Shown: positions 1-5,624, numbered from the stretch's first letter. The stretch is 5,624 nucleotides of DNA from Alphaproteobacteria bacterium (GCA_947500965.1 CANMWW010000176.1:1-5624); one strand, 5' to 3'. Notes: a model not told the origin generated them from the sequence alone. Made by a program: numbers and translations.

Positions 1-1
1 G

Positions 2-1432
2 AGCGACGGCATCGTCACCTGCGACGCCTGCCCGGTCCTGTGCCGCATCCGTCCCGGCAAGACCGGGGCCTGCGACCGCTACGGCAACGTCGATGGCACG
101 CTGCGCCGCCTCGAGCCCGCGGTCGTGCTCGAGCGCGCCCTGGAGAAGGACGGACGGCTCGTGCCCTTCGCGGGCGGCGAGTGGAACGGCGCGCTGCTGC
201 GCGACGGTGACAGCTTCGTCACCGGCATCGGCGCGGGCACGACCTATCCCGACTACAAGCCTGCGCCCTTCATCGTGTCGTCCAAGGTCGACGGCGTCGA
301 CATGATCACGGTCGTGACCGAGGGCATCTTCAGCTATTGCGGCCTCAAGCTGAAGATCGACACCGACCGCTACCTCGGCCCCGAGCAGGCCGCGGTGCGC
401 GTGAAGGGCGAGCAGGTCGGCCACGTCACCACGGCCGAGTACGGCTCGCAGATGCTCTCGGTCGGCGGCGTCCACCACCTCACCGGCGGCAGCAAGAAGG
501 AAGGCGTCGTCACCTGCGACGCGATGCTCGACCTCTGCGCGCTCAAGCCCGTGGAGATGACGATCGACGGCGGCGCGACCGTCGTCGTCCAGGCGGGCAA
601 GGCGCCGGTCATCGACGGCAAGCACGAGGAGCGCATGCGCGTGGGCTGCGGCTCCGCGACGATCGGCATCTTCGCGCGCCAGTGGCACGGCCACGCCGAC
701 GAGGTCATCGTCGTCGACGACCACATCACCGGCGTGCTGACCGAGCACCAGGCCGGCCGCTTCCTCGGCATGCGCCATGCGGGGATCCGCGTGCGCGGCC
801 GCAAGTCGACGCCCGGCCGCTACTTCCAGGTCGCCAATCCCGGGACCGGCTGGGGCGGCACCGACATCACCGAGCCGCTCTCGATCATCGAGAGCATCGA
901 CCCGAAGACCGCATGGCCCGGCATGCGGCTGCTCATGGTGTCGACGACCGGCGAGCACGCCGCCTGGTTCGTCCTCGACGACGCGCTGGTGCCGCGCCCC
1001 GCGGAGATGCCGCGCGCGATCGCCGACGTGGTCGACCGCATCGGCGAGAACTGCGAGCCCGCGCTGTGCAGCGTGGTCTTCATGGCGGGCGCGGGCGGGA
1101 GCCTGCGCGCGGGCGTCACCGAGAACCCGGTGCGCCTCACGCGCTCGGTGCGCCAGGAGGTCACGCGCGTGACGTCGGGCGGCGCGCCGGTCCATGTCTG
1201 GCCCGGCGGCGGCATCACCTACATGGTCGACGTGACCACGATGCCCGCCGGTTCCTTCGGCTACGTGCCGACTCCGGCGCTCGTGGCGCCGCGCGAGTTC
1301 ACCATGCCCGCCGACGCGTATCGCGCCATGGGCGGCCACATGGACGAGGTGCGGAGCCTGGCCTCGCTGCGCGACGTCGACCGCCTCGAGGGCCGCCCCT
1401 GGCCCGCGCCGCATCCCTGGCCGCTCCGGTGA
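2..1432 (+). CDS. hnr: 6-hydroxynicotinate reductase-like iron-sulfur protein, 5' end outside the window
   Basis: The reading frame is open from base 2 to the TGA at 1430-1432 and gives 476 residues. Internal GTG codons such as 125 are not the start, because clear family sequence lies before them. At residues 7-24 there is a CDACPVLC...GAC motif (Cys7, 10, 14, 24; CX2CX3CX9C), a typical iron-sulfur ligand set. Further cysteines are at 113, 172, 179, 216, 351 and 356. Recognisable family stretches include GGVHHLTGGSKKEGVVTCDA (about 155-174) and a Gly-rich C-terminal half with WPGGGITYMVD. I recognise the whole as the 6-hydroxynicotinate reductase family. The characterised member, from Eubacterium barkeri, is a ferredoxin-dependent enzyme (EC 1.3.7.1) reducing 6-hydroxynicotinate to 1,4,5,6-tetrahydro-6-oxonicotinate; a cytoplasmic location is expected. 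Probably only a short N-terminal piece is missing. The stop overlaps the next gene, so the two are probably co-translated. Family assignment is fairly secure; the substrate here is not, because no other known nicotinate gene is visible. Confidence 0.82.
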   Translation, partial: SDGIVTCDACPVLCRIRPGKTGACDRYGNVDGTLRRLEPAVVLERALEKDGRLVPFAGGEWNGALLRDGDSFVTGIGAGTTYPDYKPAPFIVSSKVDGVDMITVVTEGIFSYCGLKLKIDTDRYLGPEQAAVRVKGEQVGHVTTAEYGSQMLSVGGVHHLTGGSKKEGVVTCDAMLDLCALKPVEMTIDGGATVVVQAGKAPVIDGKHEERMRVGCGSATIGIFARQWHGHADEVIVVDDHITGVLTEHQAGRFLGMRHAGIRVRGRKSTPGRYFQVANPGTGWGGTDITEPLSIIESIDPKTAWPGMRLLMVSTTGEHAAWFVLDDALVPRPAEMPRAIADVVDRIGENCEPALCSVVFMAGAGGSLRAGVTENPVRLTRSVRQEVTRVTSGGAPVHVWPGGGITYMVDVTTMPAGSFGYVPTPALVAPREFTMPADAYRAMGGHMDEVRSLASLRDVDRLEGRPWPAPHPWPLR

Positions 1433-2292
1433 GCGCGCGCGCGCGCATGCTGCCGGACGGCCAGCGGCTGCACCTGCAGCACGGGCCGATCGACCTCGTG
1501 GTCCAGGCCTGGGGCGCGCCCGCGGAGGTGTCCGCCGCGCTCGGCCAGGCGCGCGCATGCTTCGCGGGCGTGCTGCCGGGGCTCTGCGCCGAGCTGCCGG
1601 GGCTGCGCGCGGAGGTGGGCGACGCGCCCTTCGCGGGCGCGGTCGCGGAGCGCATGCGCCGCGCCTGCCGCGCGCTCGCGGGCGAGGGCTTCATCACGCC
1701 GATGGCGGCCGTCGCGGGCGCCGTCGCGGACCATGTCCTCGCGGCGATGGTCGCGGGCCGCGCGCTCGAGCGCGCCTATGTCAACGACGGCGGCGACATC
1801 GCCTTCCACCTCGCGCCCGGCGCGCGCCTGTCCTGCGGCCTCGTCAGCGACGTCGCGTCGCCCGCGCTCGATGGCGGCTTCGTGCTCGAGGCCTCGATGC
1901 CCGCGCGCGGGATCGCGACCTCCGGGCGCGCCACGAAGGGCGGCGGCGGGCGGAGCTTCTCGCTCGGCATCGCCGACGCCGTCACCGTGCTGGCTGCCAC
2001 GGCCGCCGAGGCCGACGCCGCCGCGACGGTGGTCGCCAACGCCGTCGACCTGCCGGGGCACCGGGAGATCCAGCGGGCGCGGGCGAGCGACCTCGATCCC
2101 GACAGCGACCTCGGCGACCGCCTCGTGACGACCGGGCTGGGGACGCTGTCCCCGGCCGAGCTCCGCGCGGCGCTGCTGCGCGGCCATGCGGTGGCCGAGC
2201 GCCTCGCGCGGGCTGGACGCATCCTCGCCGCGGTGCTGGTATTGCGCGGCGCCATGGCGCGGGTCGGCCTCGACGCGCGCATCGCAGCCTGA
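1429..2292 (+). CDS. UPF0280 family protein (ApbE-like superfamily)
   Basis: This is a 287-residue protein from GTG 1429, which overlaps the hnr TGA by four bases (GTGA). ATG 1447 is an alternative giving 281 residues. Neither start has a strong Shine-Dalgarno; I prefer the GTG for the overlap, with low certainty. The opening LPDGQRLHLQHGPIDLVVQAWG (from residue 8) is typical of UPF0280. Residues 117-128 (YVNDGGDIAFHL) resemble the Gly-Gly-Asp segment of ApbE. ATSG at 163-166 recalls the ApbE TSG motif, and DAVTVLA plus ADAAATVVANAV (183-206) recalls the ApbE ADALAT metal-site region. The ApbE HIIDPRTG segment is not recognisable, so FMN transfer cannot be assumed. ApbE proteins attach FMN covalently to Thr/Ser of target proteins; the UPF0280 branch has no activity that I know of. 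No signal peptide or membrane segment is seen, so a cytosolic protein is likely. Its tight coupling to the reductase suggests a maturation or accessory role (inference). Confidence 0.85.
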   Translation: MSARARMLPDGQRLHLQHGPIDLVVQAWGAPAEVSAALGQARACFAGVLPGLCAELPGLRAEVGDAPFAGAVAERMRRACRALAGEGFITPMAAVAGAVADHVLAAMVAGRALERAYVNDGGDIAFHLAPGARLSCGLVSDVASPALDGGFVLEASMPARGIATSGRATKGGGGRSFSLGIADAVTVLAATAAEADAAATVVANAVDLPGHREIQRARASDLDPDSDLGDRLVTTGLGTLSPAELRAALLRGHAVAERLARAGRILAAVLVLRGAMARVGLDARIAA

Positions 2293-2302
2293 AAGGGAAG
2301 GG
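2293..2302 (+). promoter_or_regulatory. Ribosome binding site for the first AA_synth gene
   Basis: The purine run AAGGGAAGGG fills almost the whole 11-base gap between the UPF0280 stop and ATG 2304. It supports that ATG as the start, although its G-rich end sits very close to the start codon. Confidence 0.6.
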
Positions 2303-2303
2303 C

Positions 2304-2897
2304 ATGGTCATCAACGGCATCGAGATCCGGAAGTTCGCGACCTTCGTGGAGGAGATCTTCCACGAGGGCGGCCCGGTCGCGGCGACGCCGCTCAAGGTCG
2401 GCGCGATCGCCGCGGTGGTCCGCAACCCGTTCGCAGGGCGCTACGTGCCGGAGATCGCGCAGCTGATGGAGCAGCTGCGCCCGCTCGGGCTCGAGATGTC
2501 GACCCGGCTGGCGCAGGCGCTGACGGGTGGCGACCTCTCCAGGATCGAGGGCTTCGGCAAGGGCGCGATCGTCGGCTCCGCGGGCGAGCTCGAGCATGGC
2601 GCGCTGTGGCACGTGCCCGGCGGCTACGCGATGCGCGACCTGCTCGGCAAGGCCAAGGCGATCGTGCCGTCGACCAAGAAGGTCGGGCCGGTCGGCGCGC
2701 GGCTCGACGTGCCGGTCACGCACATCAACGCCAGCTACGTGCGCGGCCACTTCAACGCGATGGAGGTGGGCGTCAGCGACGCGCCCCGCGCGGACGAGAT
2801 GGTGCTCGTGCTGGTGATGACGACGGGCGGGCGCGTGCATGACCGCGTCGGCGGCCTGCGCGCGAGCGAGGTCAAGGGGGAGGACGGGCTGCGATGA
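2304..2897 (+). CDS. Amino acid synthesis (AA_synth, PF06684/DUF1185) family protein, copy 1
   Basis: This is a 197-residue protein from ATG 2304. Family landmarks are EIRKFATFVEE (7-17), NPFAGRY (41-47), the Gly-rich FGKGAIVGSAGELEHGA (84-100), VPSTKK (121-126), and YVRGHFNAMEV (145-155) followed by DAPRADE. The C-terminus is GGL...VKGEDGLR. The size matches the family, which is about 190-200 residues. A structurally studied relative from Bordetella was described as having a fold like Bacillus chorismate mutase, and an amino-acid-related role was proposed; no reaction is established to my knowledge. There is no signal peptide or membrane segment, so it is probably cytosolic. The gene sits between UPF0280 and a second copy of itself, which it overlaps by ATGA. 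The conserved GELEH, Ser-Lys-Lys and His-Phe blocks are reasonable candidates for an active site, but this is inference. Confidence 0.88.
   Translation: MVINGIEIRKFATFVEEIFHEGGPVAATPLKVGAIAAVVRNPFAGRYVPEIAQLMEQLRPLGLEMSTRLAQALTGGDLSRIEGFGKGAIVGSAGELEHGALWHVPGGYAMRDLLGKAKAIVPSTKKVGPVGARLDVPVTHINASYVRGHFNAMEVGVSDAPRADEMVLVLVMTTGGRVHDRVGGLRASEVKGEDGLR
2874..2884 (+). promoter_or_regulatory. Ribosome binding site inside copy 1 for AA_synth copy 2
   Basis: AAGGGGGAGGA lies 9 bases before ATG 2894, within the last codons of the upstream gene (Lys-Gly-Glu-Asp). It supports the ATG at 2894 and translation coupled to the upstream copy. Confidence 0.65.
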
Positions 2898-3478
2898 GGG
2901 CGAGGATCCGCAAGCTCGCGACGATCGTCGACGAGACGCACGTGGAGATGGGCCGCGACGTGTCGCCGCCCACGCGCCGCGCCGCCGCCGTGGCGGTGAT
3001 CGCCAATCCCTTCGCCGGCAGGTACGAGGGCGACCTCGAGGAGCTGATGGCGATCGGAGAGGAACTGGGCGACCTGCTCGGCCGCCGCGCCGTCGCCGCG
3101 CTCGGCATCGCGCCCGGCCAGGCGGAGAGCTACGGCAAGGCCGCGATCGTGGGCGAGGGGGGCGAGCTCGAGCACGCGGCCGCCATCCTCCACCCGCGCC
3201 TCGGCAAGCCGTTGCGCGCGGCCGTGGAGAAGGGCGCGGCGCTCGTGCCCTCGGCGAAGAAGATGGGCGGGCCCGGCGCGCCGATCGACGTGCCGCTCGG
3301 CCACAAGGACGCGGCCTACGTGCGCAGCCATTTCGACGCCATGGAAGTGCGGCTTGGCGATTCGCCGCGCGCAGGCGAGATCCTCGTGGCCGTGGTGGTC
3401 ACCGATTCCGGGCGTCCCAGCCCGCGCATCGGCGGCCTGACCACGGACCAGGTCGAGGGCAAGGACGGGCTGCGCTGA
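2894..3478 (+). CDS. Amino acid synthesis (AA_synth, PF06684/DUF1185) family protein, copy 2
   Basis: This is a 194-residue protein from ATG 2894, which overlaps the stop of copy 1 (ATGA, 2894-2897). It keeps the same blocks in the same order: IRKLATIVDE (5-14), NPFAGRY (38-44), YGKAAIVGEGGELEHAA (80-96), VPSAKK (118-123), IDVP, YVRSHFDAMEV (142-152), DSPRAGE, and a C-terminal EGKDGLR. My manual alignment with copy 1 gives roughly 40 % identity, so this is an old paralogue rather than a recent duplication. Identity clusters in the presumed functional blocks, and the segment between about residues 45 and 78 has diverged. Both copies look intact, which suggests two non-redundant subunits or two related activities, perhaps a hetero-oligomer (inference). 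The activity is unknown. It is probably cytosolic and is followed after 43 bases by the transporter genes. Confidence 0.88.
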   Translation: MRARIRKLATIVDETHVEMGRDVSPPTRRAAAVAVIANPFAGRYEGDLEELMAIGEELGDLLGRRAVAALGIAPGQAESYGKAAIVGEGGELEHAAAILHPRLGKPLRAAVEKGAALVPSAKKMGGPGAPIDVPLGHKDAAYVRSHFDAMEVRLGDSPRAGEILVAVVVTDSGRPSPRIGGLTTDQVEGKDGLR

Positions 3479-3487
3479 AGCAGCCCG
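3466..3487 (+). other. Stem-loop across the stop codon of AA_synth copy 2
   Basis: Perfect 8-base arms CGGGCTGC (3466-3473) and GCAGCCCG (3480-3487) enclose a six-base loop, GCTGAA, which holds the stop codon TGA. No T run follows, so it is not a standard intrinsic terminator. It could influence mRNA stability or the balance between the enzyme and transporter genes, but stems of this size also arise by chance in DNA this GC-rich. Confidence 0.35.
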
Positions 3488-3510
3488 CGCAACGACGAAG
3501 CCAACAGGCA

Positions 3511-3518
3511 GGGAGAGG
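3511..3518 (+). promoter_or_regulatory. Ribosome binding site for the binding-protein gene
   Basis: GGGAGAGG lies just before ATG 3522, with its GGAG core six bases from that ATG and twelve from the next in-frame ATG (3528). The spacing favours 3522 as the start. Confidence 0.7.
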
Positions 3519-3521
3519 ACG

Positions 3522-4736
3522 ATGACCATGAAGCGCAGGACCATGATGAAGGCGGCCACGCTCGCGGCCGTGGCGGCGCCGTCGATCGCGCGCGGCCAGG
3601 GCGCGGCGATCCGCATCGGCGAGATCAACAGCTACACGGCGCAGCCCGCCTTCCTCGCGCCGTACCGCAACGGCTGGAACCTCGCGATCGAGGAGGCCAA
3701 TGCCGCGGGCGGCGTGAACGGTCGTCGCCTCGAGACGGTGTTCCGCGACGACGCGGGCAAGCCGGAGGACGCCGTGCGCTTCGCGGGCGAGCTCCTCGCG
3801 GCGGAGAAGGTCGACCTGCTGTCGGGCGGCTTCCTGTCGAATGTCGGCCTCGCGATCGCCGACTTCGCCAACCAGAACAAGCGCCTCTACGTGGCCTCCG
3901 AGCCGCTGAGCGACGCGCTCGTCTGGGGCCGCGGCAACCGCTACACCTTCCGCCTGCGCCCCTCGACCTACATGCAGGCCGCGATGCTCGCGGAGGAGGC
4001 GGCGAAGGTCGACGCCAGGCGCTGGGCGATCGTGTCCCCGAACTACGAGTACGGCCAGTCGGCTGCGAAGTGGTTCAAGGAGCTCCTCGTGCGCGCCAAG
4101 CCCGGCGTCGAGTTCGTCGCCGAGCAGTTCCCCGCGCTCGGCCGCATCGACGCCGGCGCCACCGTGCAGGCGATCGAGCAGTCGCGCCCCGACGCGATCT
4201 TCAACGTCACCTTCGGCGGCGACCTCACCAACTTCGTGCGCCAGGGCAACACGCGCGGCCTGTTCGAGAAGCGCTTCGTCGCCTCGATGCTGACCGGCGA
4301 GCCCGAGTACATGGACCCGCTCAAGGACGAGTGCCCCGAGGGCTGGGTCGTCACCGGCTATCCCTGGGACCAGATCCAGACCGCCAACCACCGGCGCTTC
4401 CGCGAGGCCTACCAGAAGCGCTTCAACGACTACCCGCGCCTCGGCTCGGTCGTCGGCTACGACACGGTCGTGTCGATCGTCGCCATGCTGCGCAAGTCGG
4501 GCGGCACGGAGACGGAGAAGATGGTCGACGCGATGAAGGGCCTGTCCTTCGAATCCGCCTTCGGCGAGGGCCCGGTCCTCTACCGCGCGCTCGACCACCA
4601 GTCGACGCTGGGCGCCTATGTCGGCAAGACGGCGCTCAAGGGCGGCAAGGGCACGATGGTCGGCTGGCGCTACGCCGACGGCGCGAAGTACCTGCCGTCC
4701 GACGACGTCGTGCGGACGCTCCGGCCGCAGGGCTGA
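3522..4736 (+). CDS. ABC transporter substrate-binding protein, LivK/HAAT type
   Basis: This is a 404-residue type I periplasmic binding protein (Peripla_BP_6 class). The N-terminus MTMKRRTMMKAATLAAVAAPSIARGQ has an Arg-Arg pair (5-6), the pattern RRTMMK close to the Tat consensus SRRxFLK, and an Ala-rich core. Cleavage is plausible after ARG (23-25), leaving Gln26. Mature domain landmarks are IRIGEINSY (30-38), GWNLAIEEANAAGGVNGR (51-68), VDLLSGGFLSNVGLAIADFA (97-116), the hinge-region PNYEYGQSAAKWFKELL (173-189), DAIFNVTFGGD (224-234) and VVGYDTVVSIVAML (310-323). The family binds branched-chain amino acids, amides, urea or aromatic carboxylates and delivers them to LivHM permeases. The ligand cannot be read from sequence; the neighbouring reductase hints at a heterocyclic carboxylate (inference). 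It starts 43 bases after the enzyme genes with a good ribosome binding site, and its permease gene follows after a 79-base gap containing a stem-loop. Confidence 0.93.
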   Translation: MTMKRRTMMKAATLAAVAAPSIARGQGAAIRIGEINSYTAQPAFLAPYRNGWNLAIEEANAAGGVNGRRLETVFRDDAGKPEDAVRFAGELLAAEKVDLLSGGFLSNVGLAIADFANQNKRLYVASEPLSDALVWGRGNRYTFRLRPSTYMQAAMLAEEAAKVDARRWAIVSPNYEYGQSAAKWFKELLVRAKPGVEFVAEQFPALGRIDAGATVQAIEQSRPDAIFNVTFGGDLTNFVRQGNTRGLFEKRFVASMLTGEPEYMDPLKDECPEGWVVTGYPWDQIQTANHRRFREAYQKRFNDYPRLGSVVGYDTVVSIVAMLRKSGGTETEKMVDAMKGLSFESAFGEGPVLYRALDHQSTLGAYVGKTALKGGKGTMVGWRYADGAKYLPSDDVVRTLRPQG

Positions 4737-4758
4737 CGAAGGGACGCCCGCGCGCGCC

Positions 4759-4789
4759 CGCCGCGACGGTGCCTGGCGCCGTCGCGGCG
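4759..4789 (+). promoter_or_regulatory. Strong GC-rich stem-loop between the binding-protein and permease genes
   Basis: Perfect 11-base arms CGCCGCGACGG (4759-4769) and CCGTCGCGGCG (4779-4789) flank a nine-base centre, TGCCTGGCG. The centre can itself extend the stem by a T-G wobble and two G-C pairs, leaving a three-base loop. No T tract follows, so a classical intrinsic terminator is unlikely. In binding-protein operons, intercistronic stem-loops are known to raise binding-protein mRNA over permease mRNA (for example malE-malF). That role fits here but is inferred from position. Confidence 0.5.
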
Positions 4790-4815
4790 CCGGCGCGGCG
4801 GGCGCCATCGCCGCC

Positions 4816-5624
4816 ATGGAATTCCTCGCCATCCAGTTCCTGAACGGGCTCGCCTCGGCGTCCTCGCTCTTCCTCGTCGCGTCGGGCCTGACGATCATCT
4901 TCGGCGTGACGCGGGTGGTGAACTTCGCCCACGGCTCGCTCTACATGCTGGGCGCGTACATCGCGCTCACCATCGTGAGCCAGCTGCCGCGCGACCCCTG
5001 GCTCTACTGGAGCGGGATCCTCGTCGCCTCGGTCGTCGTCGGCCTCGTCGGCGTCGCGATCGAGATGCTGCTGCTGCGGCGCATCTACCACGCGCCGGAG
5101 CTGTTCCAGCTGCTCGCGACCTTCGGCGTCGTGCTGGTGGTGGAGGACGTCGCGCTCTGGATCTGGGGGCCCGAGGACAGGCTCGGCCCGCGCGCGCCCG
5201 GGCTGCGCGGCGCGGTGGAGATCCTCGGCCAGCGCTTCCCGCAATACGAGCTGCTGCTGATCGCCATCGGCCCGGTCGTCCTGCTGCTGCTCTGGCTGCT
5301 CTTCACGCGCACGCGCTGGGGCACGCTGGTGCGCGCGGCGACGCAGGACCGCGAGATGGTCGCCGCGCTCGGCGTCGACCAGCGCTGGCTCTTCACCTCG
5401 GTCTTCTTCCTCGGCGCCTTCCTCGCGGGCCTCGGTGGCGCGCTGCAGGTGGCGCGCGCGCCGACGACGCTGCACATGGACCTCGACATCATCGCCGAGG
5501 TCTTCGTCGTGACCGTGGTCGGCGGCATGGGCTCGGTGCCCGGCGCCTTCCTCGCCGCGCTGCTGATCTCGCAGATGCATGCCTTCGGCATCATGGTCTT
5601 CCCGAAGATCACGCTAGTGCTGAC
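4816..5624 (+). CDS. Branched-chain amino acid-type ABC transporter permease, LivH family, 3' end outside the window
   Basis: The frame runs from ATG 4816 to the window edge without a stop, giving 269 complete codons. LivH proteins are usually about 290 residues, so roughly 20-25 are missing. The start MEFLAIQFLNGLASASSLFLVASGLTIIFG aligns well with the family N-terminus. It is followed by the signature GVTRVVNFAHGSLYMLGAY (30-48). Hydrophobic segments are visible at about 12-30, 42-55, 65-86, 97-117, 146-163, 193-213 and 226-252. RAATQDREMVAALGVD (173-188) is the cytoplasmic coupling loop that contacts the ATPase, and VVGGMGSVPGAFLAALL (234-250) is another family hallmark. It forms the inner-membrane channel, expected to pair with a LivM-type permease and LivG/LivF ATPases beyond the window. 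No clear Shine-Dalgarno precedes the ATG, but no other ATG, GTG or TTG start is available in frame in the gap. Weak initiation may lower expression relative to the binding protein. Confidence 0.93.
   Translation, partial: MEFLAIQFLNGLASASSLFLVASGLTIIFGVTRVVNFAHGSLYMLGAYIALTIVSQLPRDPWLYWSGILVASVVVGLVGVAIEMLLLRRIYHAPELFQLLATFGVVLVVEDVALWIWGPEDRLGPRAPGLRGAVEILGQRFPQYELLLIAIGPVVLLLLWLLFTRTRWGTLVRAATQDREMVAALGVDQRWLFTSVFFLGAFLAGLGGALQVARAPTTLHMDLDIIAEVFVVTVVGGMGSVPGAFLAALLISQMHAFGIMVFPKITLVL

Noticed and set aside
566..580. DGGAT in the reductase as an ApbE-type flavin attachment site
   Set aside because: The usual target is D-x-x-(S/T)-G-A-(T/S); here the Ser/Thr before Gly is missing and the Asp spacing is wrong. 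A similar DAGAT occurs in the binding protein, so it looks like chance.
337..1428. Plus-strand frame open through hnr and continuous with the UPF0280 gene, which could suggest a long fusion protein
   Set aside because: The upstream part is an Arg/His-rich out-of-frame reading of hnr with no domain. Family-like sequence begins only at about 1450.
1261..3628. Overlapping minus-strand open frames of about 300-350 codons (1261-2187, 1776-2840, 2735-3628)
   Set aside because: All are low-complexity shadows of the plus-strand UPF0280 and AA_synth genes, with no family signature.
4737..4815. Rho-independent terminator ending the operon after the binding-protein gene
   Set aside because: The stem is strong but is followed by CCGGCGCGG rather than a T run, and the matching permease gene follows on the same strand.
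4810..4819. GCCGCCATGG, a perfect Kozak-like context at the permease start
   Set aside because: This is a eukaryotic signal. In this clearly bacterial operon it follows from the GC-rich Ala codons and has no expected meaning.
3399..4898. Long minus-strand open frame of about 499 codons opposite the binding-protein gene
   Set aside because: The translation is rich in Arg, Ala, His and Asp without any recognisable domain, and it lies antisense to a clear Liv-type gene. Such frames are common in GC-rich DNA where stop codons are rare.
4636..5612. Minus-strand frames opposite the permease
   Set aside because: They lie opposite the permease gene, whose plus-strand frame carries all the LivH signatures and stays open to the window edge.

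Overview
The window is a very GC-rich stretch (clearly above 65 % by eye) packed with genes that all lie on the + strand. Third codon positions are almost always G or C. Together with a twin-arginine-like leader of the form KRRTMMKAA on a Liv-type binding protein, this points to a Pseudomonadota genome, probably an alpha- or betaproteobacterium of the Rhodospirillales/Rhizobiales/Burkholderiales sort. The exact taxon cannot be read from the window. I see no mobile element, tRNA, rRNA, CRISPR array or phage gene.

Layout: (1) 2-1432, the 3' part of a 6-hydroxynicotinate reductase-like iron-sulfur protein (hnr family), lacking only its extreme N-terminus. (2) 1429-2292, a UPF0280 protein of the ApbE-like superfamily, whose start overlaps the hnr stop. 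(3) 2304-2897 and (4) 2894-3478, two tandem, diverged members of the 'amino acid synthesis' family (PF06684, formerly DUF1185), joined by an ATGA overlap. (5) 3522-4736, a LivK-type periplasmic binding protein with a Tat-like signal peptide. (6) 4816-5624, the start of a LivH-type inner-membrane permease that runs off the window. The gaps are 11, 43 and 79 bases, so this looks like one operon. The 79-base gap holds a strong GC-rich stem-loop and the 43-base gap holds the right arm of a smaller one.

Working model (inference): an ABC importer of the hydrophobic/branched-chain amino acid (HAAT) class brings in a small carboxylate, and the cytoplasmic enzymes act on it. In the hnr family the known chemistry is ferredoxin-dependent reduction of 6-hydroxynicotinate to 1,4,5,6-tetrahydro-6-oxonicotinate. 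The UPF0280 protein could mature or assist the reductase, and the AA_synth pair, of unproven activity, could act on the reduced product. None of the other known nicotinate genes (nicotinate dehydrogenase, enamidase and so on) is in view, so the real substrate may be another N-heterocycle or cyclic amide. The unresolved UPF0280 and AA_synth roles make this the most interesting part of the window.
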